A stretch of DNA of 64,000 nucleotides. It comes from Planctomycetota bacterium. GTDB lineage: Bacteria > Planctomycetota > Phycisphaerae > Sedimentisphaerales > Anaerobacaceae. This document shows positions 8,101-16,638 of this stretch, piece after piece; position 1 is the stretch's first letter; each line of letters begins with the position of its first letter. The notes under the pieces were generated by a model. The model searched no databases and was not told the origin of the DNA. It was given only the letters and a program-made list of their open reading frames with translations. The stretch covers positions 35,982 to 99,981 of the forward strand of contig JADFJC010000001.1 of assembly GCA_022566315.1 (NCBI GenBank). The letters are read 5' to 3'. The translations under genes and the position numbers were made by a program.

Positions 8101-9414
8101 ATGCAGATTTGTGTGGTTGGGATTGGTTATGTCGGATTGGTAACGGCCGCGTGCCTGGCAGAGGCCGGCAACAATGTTGTGTGTGTGGACAATGACAGTG
8201 AGAAAATTGCCCGTTTGAAAGATGGGGTAATTCCCATTTATGAGGCGGGCCTGACTGAAATGGTCAAACGCAACGAAAAGCTCGGCCGACTACACTTTAC
8301 TACCGATTTGAAATACGGCATAGACAATTCGCTTATTATCTTTCTTGCGGTCGGCACGCCATCAGCACAGGATGGCTCCGCCGACATATCGGCAATCCTT
8401 TCGGTCGCCGCCGACATCGCCGAGAACCTCAGCGACTACCGCATCATTGCAACGAAGAGCACTGTGCCGGTAGGTACATATAAGAAGGTAACGGAGACCA
8501 TAAAATCGAAAACCAAAACACCATTCGATTATGTCAGCAATCCGGAGTTCTTGAAAGAAGGGGCTGCCATTGAAGATTTTATGCGCCCCGACAGGATAAT
8601 CATCGGGACAACCAATCCGGAAGCTCAAAAGATAATGAAACAGTTGTACAGCCCGTTTATGCGAAAGAGAAGCCGAATACTATTTATGGACCCAGCTTCG
8701 GCTGAAATGACAAAATATGCAGCTAATACAATGCTGGCAACGAGAATCTCATTTATGAATGAAATCTCGGTACTGTGCGAGAAACTCGGTGCAGATATAG
8801 AACAGGTAAGGTGGGGGCTTGGCAGTGATTCAAGGATTGGCTCGTCTTTTCTGTTTCCCGGTGTCGGCTTTGGCGGCAGTTGCTTCCCAAAAGATATTCG
8901 GGCGCTGATTCATGCCGGCTCTGTGAACGGCGTTGAAATGACGATAGCCAAGTCGGTCCAGCAGGTAAACATGAATCAGCAGGAGCGATTTGCAAAACGC
9001 ATTACCGATTATTTCGCCGGCCGAGAGGACCAAACCATATTGGCCGTTTGGGGACTGGCGTTTAAGGCAAAAACCGATGACGTAAGAGAATCCCCGGCAA
9101 TTTACTGTATAAAGAAATTTCTCGACTGCCGGATGAAGATAAGAGCCTATGACCCGCAAGCAGTCCCCGCGGCGATGACGGCCCTGGAAGGTAAAATCGA
9201 AACTTTCCAAAATGGATACGATGCACTTGAAAATGCCGATGCCCTTGTTATCTTCACCGACTGGCAGGAATTCCGAAACCCTGACTTTGAAGTCATTGTA
9301 GCAAAACTAAAAAAACCTGTTATCTTCGATGGAAGAAACCTCTACGACACCAATGTAGTCAAGAAGGCGGGAATTGAATATTACAGTATCGGAAGGGTTC
9401 CCATTTTGCCATAA
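8101..9414 (+). CDS. ugd: UDP-glucose/GDP-mannose dehydrogenase family protein, probably UDP-glucose 6-dehydrogenase
   Basis: A 437-residue NAD-dependent four-electron oxidase that makes UDP-glucuronate (or a related uronate) in the cytoplasm. The ATG at 8101 gives MQICVVGIGYVGLVTAACLA, the N-terminal Rossmann GxGYVG motif; a longer frame upstream lacks homology. Seen: STVPVGTYKKV, NPEFLKEGAAIEDFMRPDR, the catalytic FGGSCFPKD with thiolate Cys near 265, and the C-terminal FKAKTDDVRESPA segment with FDGRNLYD. All are typical of the UGD branch rather than GDP-mannose dehydrogenase. With the 4-epimerase downstream it would supply UDP-glucuronate and UDP-galacturonate for exopolysaccharide. Confidence 0.93.
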   Translation: MQICVVGIGYVGLVTAACLAEAGNNVVCVDNDSEKIARLKDGVIPIYEAGLTEMVKRNEKLGRLHFTTDLKYGIDNSLIIFLAVGTPSAQDGSADISAILSVAADIAENLSDYRIIATKSTVPVGTYKKVTETIKSKTKTPFDYVSNPEFLKEGAAIEDFMRPDRIIIGTTNPEAQKIMKQLYSPFMRKRSRILFMDPASAEMTKYAANTMLATRISFMNEISVLCEKLGADIEQVRWGLGSDSRIGSSFLFPGVGFGGSCFPKDIRALIHAGSVNGVEMTIAKSVQQVNMNQQERFAKRITDYFAGREDQTILAVWGLAFKAKTDDVRESPAIYCIKKFLDCRMKIRAYDPQAVPAAMTALEGKIETFQNGYDALENADALVIFTDWQEFRNPDFEVIVAKLKKPVIFDGRNLYDTNVVKKAGIEYYSIGRVPILP

Positions 9415-9455
9415 GTTGCAAAAGTGTGTCCAAAATGAAGTAAAGGAAAAAGATT

Positions 9456-9827
9456 ATGGGTATGGACATTGTTATTCAAAGTTTAGGCATAGTTTTCGCT
9501 GTTGTCGGAATTGTGTATTTGCTCAAGCCCAATGTTATGAAATGGCTAATGGAATTCTTCAAACAGGGCAAACGAATATACTTTTCCGGAGTAATAAGAT
9601 TTGTGCTGGCGATTGTTTTTTTTGTCGGGGCGCGCGAATGTAAACACCCCTGGGTTATATTTGCTTTTGGAATCCTTTTTATAATAGGGGGCTTCTTGAT
9701 ATTTATACTCAAGTCTGAAAAGATTAGACGGATGCTCGATTGGTACCAAAAGCAGCCGGTTCTGCTTCTTCGAGTCATCGCTGTAATCACCCTGGCCGTG
9801 GGAACAATAATTATCTATTCCGCATAA
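9456..9827 (+). CDS. Small four-helix membrane protein, unknown function
   Basis: A 123-residue hydrophobic protein with four predicted membrane segments (about residues 5-23, 42-60, 67-87 and 101-120) separated by short basic loops such as KSEKIRRML. I do not recognise a named family. It lies between ugd and the epimerase, 42 bases after the first and 25 before the second, so it is probably part of the same transcript. The steady basic-inside pattern and the absence of stop codons in a well-composed frame support it being real. A role at the membrane step of polysaccharide assembly is a guess from position only. Confidence 0.6.
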   Translation: MGMDIVIQSLGIVFAVVGIVYLLKPNVMKWLMEFFKQGKRIYFSGVIRFVLAIVFFVGARECKHPWVIFAFGILFIIGGFLIFILKSEKIRRMLDWYQKQPVLLLRVIAVITLAVGTIIIYSA

Positions 9828-9852
9828 GAACACAAGAAACGTGAGACATAAT

Positions 9853-10809
9853 ATGAAGGTATTGATCACGGGAGTTGCCGGCTTCATTGGTTCGCATTTA
9901 AGCGAGCGCCTTCTTGGCGATGGCTGGACGGTCGTCGGCGTTGATAATTTCGATGATTTTTACGACCCTCAAATCAAACGCCGTAACATTAGCGACTGCC
10001 TTAGAAACAAAAATTTCCAACTCATCGAAGCCGACATCCGTGACAATACAGCTATGGACAAAACGGTTGGCGATGGCGTCGAAATAATCGTTCATTTGGC
10101 CGCCAAAGCCGGCGTTCGACCGTCGATTGCCCAGCCGTTGCTTTACGCCGACGTCAATATAAACGGAACAATGGTCTTACTTGAGGCAGCTAAAAAACAT
10201 AAAGTCGGCAAATTCATCTTCGGCTCAAGTTCCAGTGTCTATGGCAACAATGAAAAGGTGCCGTTCTCCGAGGATGATGACGTTGATTTTCCCATCTCGC
10301 CTTATGCCGCGACCAAAAAAGCCGGCGAACTTATCTGCCATACGTATCATCACCTTTGCGGGATTCATATAACCTGCCTGCGTTTTTTTACCGTCTATGG
10401 CCCTCGGCAAAGGCCAGATTTGGCCATCCACAAATTCGCAAAACTCATCGAGCAGGACAAACCCATACCCGTCTATGGCGACGGCACTATGATGCGCGAT
10501 TTTACTTATATTGACGACATAATTGACGGTACAGTCGCAGCAATGAACAAATTCGAAGGCTTTAATATCTACAATCTCGGTGAATCGAGTCCCATCACGG
10601 TTAATGATTTGATTACTGAAATCGAAGAGGCGCTTGGCAAAAAGGCAATCAGGGAATACGTCCCCCCTCAGCCCGGCGACGTCGAACGTACTTATGCTGA
10701 TATAACCAAAGCCGCCGAAGAACTCGGCTACAATCCTTCAACAAATATTCAAATCGGCCTGAAAAATTTCACCACCTGGCTGAGAAACAACACTAAAACC
10801 ATGTCCTGA
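9853..10809 (+). CDS. NAD-dependent epimerase, UDP-glucuronate 4-epimerase type
   Basis: A 318-residue short-chain dehydrogenase-type epimerase. The ATG at 9853 gives MKVLITGVAGFIGSHLSERL with the TGxxGxxG NAD-binding motif; a GTG 12 bases upstream is possible. VDNFDDFYDPQIKRRNI is characteristic of the UDP-glucuronate 4-epimerase group. Catalytic elements are SSSSVYG and YAATKKAGE (Tyr-x3-Lys). RFFTVYGPRQRPDLAIHKF follows, also typical. It should convert UDP-glucuronate, the product of the nearby dehydrogenase, to UDP-galacturonate. It ends the plus-strand sugar cluster; a minus-strand toxin-antitoxin pair follows. Confidence 0.88.
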   Translation: MKVLITGVAGFIGSHLSERLLGDGWTVVGVDNFDDFYDPQIKRRNISDCLRNKNFQLIEADIRDNTAMDKTVGDGVEIIVHLAAKAGVRPSIAQPLLYADVNINGTMVLLEAAKKHKVGKFIFGSSSSVYGNNEKVPFSEDDDVDFPISPYAATKKAGELICHTYHHLCGIHITCLRFFTVYGPRQRPDLAIHKFAKLIEQDKPIPVYGDGTMMRDFTYIDDIIDGTVAAMNKFEGFNIYNLGESSPITVNDLITEIEEALGKKAIREYVPPQPGDVERTYADITKAAEELGYNPSTNIQIGLKNFTTWLRNNTKTMS

Positions 10810-10878
10810 GCACCACTGAAGAATCAAAACTTACAATGCCTACCTTTTTAGTCCAAGTGATCACATATCCACATAGAG

Positions 10879-11208
10879 TTAATCCAATAAATCGTCAATC
10901 AGCTTTTTGAGTTTTGGCAGGTCTTCTTTGTATGTGTCCCAGACAACATGTGTTCTGACGCCAAAGTACTCATGGATGAGAAAATTGCGCATGTCTATTG
11001 CGTCACGCCATGGGATTTCGGGATGGCTTTCTCTAAGCCGGTCGCTAAGGTGGTTTGTAGCTTCGCCAACGATCTCGAGCTCTCTTACCACAGCATCGAT
11101 CATCATATTGTTGTTAGAGAAAGATTCGTAAGTCTGGCCCTCGAGGTAGGTCTCGATCTGTTCAACAGCATCAAGTATGTGCCTTAGATAGACCTGGTCA
11201 TCTTTCAT
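10879..11208 (-). CDS. hepT: HepT-type HEPN ribonuclease toxin (DUF86)
   Basis: A 109-residue all-helical HEPN protein. It carries the ribonuclease signature RNFLIHEYFG, an RX4HXY motif near residue 80, and the DUF86 pattern MKDDQVYLRHILDAVEQIE with REIVGEA-like VRELEIVGEATNHL. The start at 11208 is chosen because it overlaps the end of mntA by 11 bases and matches the family length; the longer frame upstream lies inside mntA. Known biology: HepT cleaves RNA, and MntA silences it by AMPylating the Tyr of RX4HXY, which is present here. Cognate antitoxin MntA is directly upstream on the same strand. Confidence 0.9.
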   Translation of the reverse strand: MKDDQVYLRHILDAVEQIETYLEGQTYESFSNNNMMIDAVVRELEIVGEATNHLSDRLRESHPEIPWRDAIDMRNFLIHEYFGVRTHVVWDTYKEDLPKLKKLIDDLLD

Positions 11209-11503
11209 ATATGCGTTCCGCTTCCTGAAGGACTTTGTCCCTAAAATACTTGCTGAGAGCGTCAGGGGTGAGCAAGTCAACCTTTCGGCCGATGAAGTCA
11301 GCAATGCTTCGCTGTATCTGGGCAAGCTTAAAAAAACCCACAGTTGCTTCCGGCATGAACTCCATAAGAACATCTACGTCACTATCCTCGTCTGCTTCGC
11401 CGTGGATATGCGAGCCAAAGAGCGAAACAGATTTAATATCAGCCAGATGGGGGTCATTCTTGACTGCTTCTAACAATTTGTCTTTAATCTCCTGCTTTGT
11501 CAT
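11198..11503 (-). CDS. mntA: MntA-type nucleotidyltransferase antitoxin
   Basis: A 101-residue minimal nucleotidyltransferase of the MNT family. The signature is VSLFGSHIHGEADEDSDVDV, that is GS-x10-DxD with two metal-binding Asp, followed by the usual FFKLAQIQRSIADFIGRKVDLLTPDAL. It is expected to transfer AMP from ATP to HepT and so neutralise it. The start MTKQEIKDKLL at 11503 fits the family; an upstream in-frame ATG adds only weakly coding sequence. The 11-base overlap with hepT ensures coupled translation. The pair is flanked by polysaccharide genes on one side and a decayed spacer on the other, consistent with arrival as a small mobile module. Confidence 0.9.
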   Translation of the reverse strand: MTKQEIKDKLLEAVKNDPHLADIKSVSLFGSHIHGEADEDSDVDVLMEFMPEATVGFFKLAQIQRSIADFIGRKVDLLTPDALSKYFRDKVLQEAERIYER

Positions 11504-12414
11504 AATGAATAGTCTAATCCCCATAAAAACACCTGTCAAATCAAATTCTGCACAAAGGAAAAGGCCGGGTTAAAATATGAACCAGCCTTAAATTGAAGCT
11601 AATAATATCCCCTGCCTGAAATAATCTTGAAAAACATTAAAACCGGCAGTACTGGCTGTCAGGCTGCTGGCAATGGAGAGCCAACTCGCCGTTTGTAAGC
11701 ACCAGATCGGGCAGAGGAATCGCCGGCGGCCAAGATTTACTGCAAGTTTTCACCTCCTATGGGTGTACTCGGAGGTTTGCATCACAGATATGTCCGCATA
11801 GCTGCATAGGTCAGTGAAGAAGTTTTTTGATAGTTGTGTCAATATTGCCTGCCGATTCCTCGGTCTGCTGTGTGAGAAAGGCTTTTGGCAATCCACTCAC
11901 CTCCACGAGTTCGATCAACGTTTCATAGATTTCATCGATTCTGAATCTCGTATTCCCATTGGATGAGGTTTTTCGGGGGGACACCTAAAAAGGTGGTTCA
12001 AAAAGCCTTCATTTTCCCTCATTTCATTGTTATCTATATTGCCCAAACCCTACAGACTAACACTGTCCCCCATATTTTTCACATAAAACAACGATTCCCC
12101 ACTAAAATCAGCAACAAAATAACTCCAAAACTCCAATTTTCTTTTAAATTCCCCCCAAAGTTTCGGAAAACTAAATGTCCCAACGTAACTTACGTGTTAA
12201 ACCACTCCTCTGACTATCCGAATGCGCTAATACTCCGACGTGTAAGAAAAGTGAGTTTTCAGTAGTAAGAACTATTTTTTTGTAACAAAACGGCCTTCTC
12301 AAGCGTCTCATATAATAGTTATGGGTTTTGTTCTATACTAATTTTTGTGGGATTGATGTAAGCTCTTTATTTACAAAGACCTGTGATTCTAAGAGGATTT
12401 TTTTTGAGGCAGTC
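11504..12414. other. Long spacer with probable decayed coding remnants
   Basis: The longest gene-poor stretch of the window (911 bases), between mntA and gspE. Minus-strand frames at 11811-11984 and around 11636-11760 read like protein but lack proper starts and are short. A pair CACCTCC/GGAGGT brackets 11754-11779. The plus-strand frame at 11963-12265 is rich in Phe, Lys and Pro and has no family look. The T2SS operon promoter should lie in the last 150 bases; I cannot place it securely. Confidence 0.5.
11811..11984 (-). pseudogene. Possible C-terminal gene remnant
   Basis: A minus-strand frame of 57 codons, TAG-bounded upstream, ending TGA at 11811-11813. From residue 15 on it reads like a soluble helical protein (RFRIDEIYETLIELVEVSG, then LPKAFLTQQTEES). 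There is only a GTG with no clear RBS at its start. I do not recognise the family. It could also be a chance frame. Confidence 0.3.
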
Positions 12415-14181
12415 ATGAAATTGCAGCGAAAGAAAAAATTAGGCGAATTACTTTGTGAAAAATCATATTTGGACCAGTCCAACCTTGAATCTGCGCTTGC
12501 CGAACAAAAGATTGAACATCGGCGTTTGGGCCAGATTTTGCTGGACCTCGGCTATATAACGGAAGCTCAGTTAAACGAAGCACTTGCGCTCCAGGCTGGT
12601 ATAGAAAGGATAGATTTGATTGACGTTTCGATAAGCAATGAAATCATTTCCCTTGTTCCGGCAGAACTGGTCAGCAAATACAATATTTTGCCGTTACGGT
12701 TCGATACAAGAAACACCCCAGGGAACGCAGAGAATAATCAACCATCAACAAACAATAATCAATTATTGGCTGTGGCGATGACGGACCCGTTTCAGCCGCA
12801 GATTCTTGAGGACTTACGGCTGGTAACCGGCTATCCGGTGCGTCGTTATTACGCTGACCCGAAAGAGATGGAAAATGCGATAATGAAATTCTACGGCAGC
12901 AACGTGGCAAGAATGTTAGATAACCTTGTACCGGCTGACCAGCGGGCGGAGACTGATGAACTGGACAACGGAGATTACTCACCGGCGAAGCTGCATGAGT
13001 TAGCGAGAGAGCCTTCTTTAGTCAATCTTGTGAATCTGATAATCCTGGAAGCAATTGAGGTCCGTGCAAGTGACATCCACATCGAGCCGTTTGAGTATGA
13101 GGTAAAGATAAAATATAGAATAGACGGTATGCTTGTGGAGAAGTCGCCTTCATCGAAGCGTCTTCAGGCGGCGATCATCTCGCGAATTAAGATTATGGCA
13201 GATATGAACATCGCCGAACGGTTTGTGCCGCAGGATGGGCATATCGAATTTACCGGCAAAAACGGCAGGGTCGATATTCGTGTCTCGACCGTGCCGACGG
13301 TACACGGCGAATCTATTGAACTGAGACTTTTGGACAGGACGGTATCATTGATAGGGCTTGAAGAATTGGGGATGAACGCTCAATGTCTTGAAGGCTTCGA
13401 TAAGTGTCTGCATAAGAACCACGGGATTGTACTTGTTACAGGGCCGACGGGGTGCGGTAAGACAACGACACTTTATGCAGCATTAAAAAAGATATACTCG
13501 CCGGCTGTGAAAATGATAACAATAGAAGACCCTGTTGAATATCAGCTCGAAGGTATTAACCAGATGCCGGTCAATCCGAAAAGGGGACTTACATTCGCTA
13601 CGGGTCTTAGGCATATCCTTCGTCACGACCCTGACATCGTAATGGTGGGAGAAATCCGGGACCGAGAAACCGCCAATATCGCAATTCGCGCGGCGTTGAC
13701 CGGGCACCTTGTTTTTTCGACACTTCATACAAACAATGCTCCTGGCGCGGTTACAAGATTGATAGATATGGGTGTCGAGCCGTTTCTGTTAGCCAGTTCT
13801 TTGGAAGCGGTGCTGGCCGAAAGACTGATTCGCACGATTTGTCCGAAGTGCAAAGAACCTTACAAGCCGGACGAGCATCTAATCAAGAACCTGAATGGCT
13901 CGATGGAAATTAAAGCCGATACGATATTCTATCATGGCGCCGGCTGCAATGAGTGCAATCAGACAGGGATGAAGGGGCGAACGGGTATGTTTGAATTGCT
14001 TAGAATAACCGGTAAGCTGCGAGAATTGATAGCGGAAAAACCAACGACCGAACAGATTATCAAAGCGGCACCGGCAGACCACATAAGTATGGTACACGAT
14101 GGCATCAGCAAGGTCTTAAAAGGTATCACGACTCCTGAGGAGATTTTCAGAGTCTCGAAGACTATCAGTGAAGAAGATTAA
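12415..14181 (+). CDS. gspE: Type II secretion ATPase GspE
   Basis: A 588-residue hexameric cytoplasmic ATPase that powers the T2SS pseudopilus. The ATG at 12415 has GAGG at 12406-12409 and starts the family N-terminus (MKLQRKKKLGELLCEKSYL). Residues 1-150 form the MshEN/N1 region. The ATPase core has Walker A GPTGCGKTTTLY, the Asp box MITIEDPVEYQ, Walker B DIVMVGEIRDRETA and the His box LTGHLVFSTLHTNNAPG. A CPKC...CNEC zinc-binding tetracysteine lies near residues 480-525. An unusual 14-residue Asn/Gln-rich insertion (PGNAENNQPSTNNNQ, about residue 100) interrupts the N domain. First gene of the T2SS operon. Confidence 0.96.
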   Translation: MKLQRKKKLGELLCEKSYLDQSNLESALAEQKIEHRRLGQILLDLGYITEAQLNEALALQAGIERIDLIDVSISNEIISLVPAELVSKYNILPLRFDTRNTPGNAENNQPSTNNNQLLAVAMTDPFQPQILEDLRLVTGYPVRRYYADPKEMENAIMKFYGSNVARMLDNLVPADQRAETDELDNGDYSPAKLHELAREPSLVNLVNLIILEAIEVRASDIHIEPFEYEVKIKYRIDGMLVEKSPSSKRLQAAIISRIKIMADMNIAERFVPQDGHIEFTGKNGRVDIRVSTVPTVHGESIELRLLDRTVSLIGLEELGMNAQCLEGFDKCLHKNHGIVLVTGPTGCGKTTTLYAALKKIYSPAVKMITIEDPVEYQLEGINQMPVNPKRGLTFATGLRHILRHDPDIVMVGEIRDRETANIAIRAALTGHLVFSTLHTNNAPGAVTRLIDMGVEPFLLASSLEAVLAERLIRTICPKCKEPYKPDEHLIKNLNGSMEIKADTIFYHGAGCNECNQTGMKGRTGMFELLRITGKLRELIAEKPTTEQIIKAAPADHISMVHDGISKVLKGITTPEEIFRVSKTISEED

Positions 14182-14226
14182 AGCGTGAAGTGAATTAGCG
14201 AGTTAGTGAATTAGTGAATCGTTAAA

Positions 14227-15504
14227 ATGAGCCAGTTTTCTTACAAGGCAGTTAACCAAAGCGGCGGACACGTTAGAGGAACGATAGAGGCGATTGACCG
14301 CAGAAGCGCCGTGGCCACTCTAACCGATAATGGCCATTTCGTAACAGAATTGGCCGAAGAAGCTCAATCGCTGAGTGTTACGTCAAGTGTTAACGGTGGC
14401 GAGAAGGCGTCGCTGGACCTGAGCCGGTTTATGCGGTTCGGCTCACGAAAGGTTTCCAGCAAAGACGTTTTAGCTATGACCACGCAGTTAAGCACAGCTT
14501 TGCAGGCCGGACTTCCACTGCTGAATGGGCTTAAGCTTATTCACGAGCAACAGCACAAGGCAGCAATGAAAGAAATGTTAGGTGAGCTTGTGAACGCGGT
14601 CAGCTCCGGACAGTCACTTTCAGAAGCGATGGCCAAGCACGAGAAGATTTTCAGCCCGTTGTATCTGTCGATGATAAGAGTCGGTGAGACAGGAGGAATT
14701 CTCGAACAGACAACTGCACAATTAGCAGGAATATTGAACAGGGATGAGAAGATAAAAACAAATATGAAAAATGCGTCGGCGTATCCTATCTTTGTATTGT
14801 GCATCGGACTTGCGTCTGTGACTATTATAATCACATGGATACTGCCGACTATAATAGGAACGATAAGCGAGAGCGGTGCGTTACTACCCTGGCCGACAAG
14901 AATACTATTAGGAATTAGCGGATTTACGAAAGCTTTATTTACTAAGGTCTATGGATGGATTATTCTCGCTCTGATTGGGGCAGGGGTGCATTACCTGATA
15001 AGATGGACGCGGTCCTCCGAGGGCAAAATCAAGTGGGACACTTTTAAGCTGAGAATACCGGTGTTAGGTTCGGTTTTGCGGACGATAGCGGTGGGCAGGT
15101 TTGCAAGAACGCTCGGAGCGCTAACCAAAGGAGGCGTTATCATTTTGGAGGCCCTTAGTGTTGTTCGTGATACGCTCGGTAATGAATTGTTGGGCAGAGA
15201 AATCGATATCGTGGCTGAAAAGGTCAAGCGTGGCGAGTCGCTGGCTGAGCCGTTGAGCGAGTCGGGATACTTTCCTCCTCTGCTTGTGCAGATTGTCTCG
15301 ATAGGTGAGCAGACAGGCAAGCTTGATGAATTGCTGCTCAATGCCGCTGATACTTTCGATAGCGAGGCGGACTCGGCTATAAATCGATTTATGGCGATTT
15401 TCCCGGCGTTATTGATATTGCTGTTAGCTTTGGTGATAGGTTTCATAATAGCAGCAACGCTGCTGCCAATCATTGCAATGACTGTTGGTGGAGGGGTGCT
15501 TTAA
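14227..15504 (+). CDS. gspF: Type II secretion inner-membrane platform protein GspF
   Basis: A 425-residue platform protein that couples GspE to the pseudopilus. Two T2SSF domains are visible, about residues 85-205 and 285-410, each with a helical bundle followed by a membrane segment, plus an extra central segment (about 225-265). Typical motifs: TTQLSTALQAGLPLLNGL, MIRVGETGGILE, and in the second domain GRFARTLGALTKGGV and VQIVSIGEQTGKLDELL. The length is normal. The 45-base gap after gspE contains repeated GTGAATTAG words and no obvious RBS. It is in the same direction and probably co-transcribed with gspE and gspG. Confidence 0.95.
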   Translation: MSQFSYKAVNQSGGHVRGTIEAIDRRSAVATLTDNGHFVTELAEEAQSLSVTSSVNGGEKASLDLSRFMRFGSRKVSSKDVLAMTTQLSTALQAGLPLLNGLKLIHEQQHKAAMKEMLGELVNAVSSGQSLSEAMAKHEKIFSPLYLSMIRVGETGGILEQTTAQLAGILNRDEKIKTNMKNASAYPIFVLCIGLASVTIIITWILPTIIGTISESGALLPWPTRILLGISGFTKALFTKVYGWIILALIGAGVHYLIRWTRSSEGKIKWDTFKLRIPVLGSVLRTIAVGRFARTLGALTKGGVIILEALSVVRDTLGNELLGREIDIVAEKVKRGESLAEPLSESGYFPPLLVQIVSIGEQTGKLDELLLNAADTFDSEADSAINRFMAIFPALLILLLALVIGFIIAATLLPIIAMTVGGGVL

Positions 15505-15557
15505 GATAGTTTTAAGTTTTTAGTTTTGAATTTTTAGTTTTTATGAAAGGTAGTCAA

Positions 15558-15986
15558 ATGGAGCGAAAGAAGCAGAAAAGAAAGGCATTTACGCTCATAG
15601 AGTTGCTTGTAGTGATTATTATTATATCGATGCTTGCTGCATTTACGGCGCCTAAATTGTTTCAATATGTAGGCAAATCCAAGAGAGACCTGGCAAAGCC
15701 CAGTCTGGCACTTATTGAGGGTGCAATTGAGAGATTTGCCCTTGACTGCGGTCAGTATCCGGATGACTCTGATGGACTTGATGCTTTGCTAATTGCACCG
15801 TCGGGTCTTGAGGAAAAGTGGACAGGGCCGTATCTAAAGACGAGTCAGTTGTTCGACCCGTGGGGTAACCCAATTATCTATGTTGCAGAAGGCCAAATCA
15901 ATCCGGGCAGTTTCGATTTGATAAGCCTGGGAGCAGACGGCGTAGAGGGTGGTGAGAGTGATAACGAAGATATATTCAACGATTAG
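15558..15986 (+). CDS. gspG: Type II secretion major pseudopilin GspG
   Basis: A 142-residue major pseudopilin. The ATG at 15558 is preferred since GAAAGG lies 7 bases upstream; another ATG 15 bases earlier has none. The class III leader MERKKQKRKA is followed by FTLIELLVVIIIISMLAAFTAPKL. The -1 residue is Ala rather than the nearly invariant Gly. The C-terminal domain has the GspG features DPWGNPIIY and the calcium-loop-like SLGADGVEGGESDNEDI. Prepilin peptidase should cleave before Phe and methylate it; no peptidase gene is in this window. Followed after 61 bases by gspH. Confidence 0.93.
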   Translation: MERKKQKRKAFTLIELLVVIIIISMLAAFTAPKLFQYVGKSKRDLAKPSLALIEGAIERFALDCGQYPDDSDGLDALLIAPSGLEEKWTGPYLKTSQLFDPWGNPIIYVAEGQINPGSFDLISLGADGVEGGESDNEDIFND

Positions 15987-16047
15987 AGTAGTTTGTAGTT
16001 CATTGTTCATAGTTCGTAGTTTATGAACTCAAGTGAGTTTTTTTGAA

Positions 16048-16638
16048 ATGCAAAGGCGAAAGTCAAAAGTAAAGGTCAAAACGAAGCGATACGGCTTTAC
16101 ACTTGTGGAAGTGTTAGTTGTAGTAGTTATCATATCGCTTCTCGGAGGTCTTGGCGGCGGCATTTACATGGGGACGTATAAGAGGATGTTAGTCGAAAAA
16201 GCGGCCCGCGATTTTGTACTTACGGCCCAGTATGCAAGGATAATGGCGATTGAGAAACAACGCCAGTACAAAATACTATTATATGCAGCCAATAACGGTT
16301 TTTTATTAGCTACAACGCAATTGGATGAAGAAAGCGGACAAACAGAACAGATAATTGTGAAGGATTCTTTTTGCAGGCCGGTGGAATTCGGAGGCGAGGT
16401 CAAGTTCGAGGACATTCAAATTACACCGACAGGTGTAGAGACGACGACCGAGACCGACGAGGATGGGCAGGCAATAGTTTTTTCACCTAACGGCACAGCA
16501 CAGTCGGTGGTAATTCAGATTGGTGACGGCAAAACCCATTATGCGGTGACTATTTCGGCCGCTACCGGCAAGGCAAAGGTGTATTTCGGCACGACTGAGA
16601 ATGTGGAAGTCGTGACTATCGATTTGGATGCAGAATAA
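16048..16638 (+). CDS. gspH: Type II secretion minor pseudopilin GspH
   Basis: A 196-residue minor pseudopilin. A basic leader ends in KRYG, then FTLVEVLVVVVIISLLGGLGGG, with Glu at +5 as expected. The globular part is beta-rich (FVLTAQYARIMAIEKQRQY, IVFSPNGTAQSVVIQIGDG), matching GspH/FimT. ATG 16048 is chosen; an in-frame GTG at 16033 would add five residues. The stop codon overlaps the next start (TAATG), so gspI is translationally coupled. The spacer before it holds repeated GTAGTTCAT-like words. Confidence 0.85.
   Translation: MQRRKSKVKVKTKRYGFTLVEVLVVVVIISLLGGLGGGIYMGTYKRMLVEKAARDFVLTAQYARIMAIEKQRQYKILLYAANNGFLLATTQLDEESGQTEQIIVKDSFCRPVEFGGEVKFEDIQITPTGVETTTETDEDGQAIVFSPNGTAQSVVIQIGDGKTHYAVTISAATGKAKVYFGTTENVEVVTIDLDAE

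Noticed and set aside
11963-12265. 100-codon plus-strand frame in the spacer before gspE
   Set aside because: Composition is Phe/Lys/Pro/Thr-rich, no family look, no RBS; overlaps the better minus-strand remnant.
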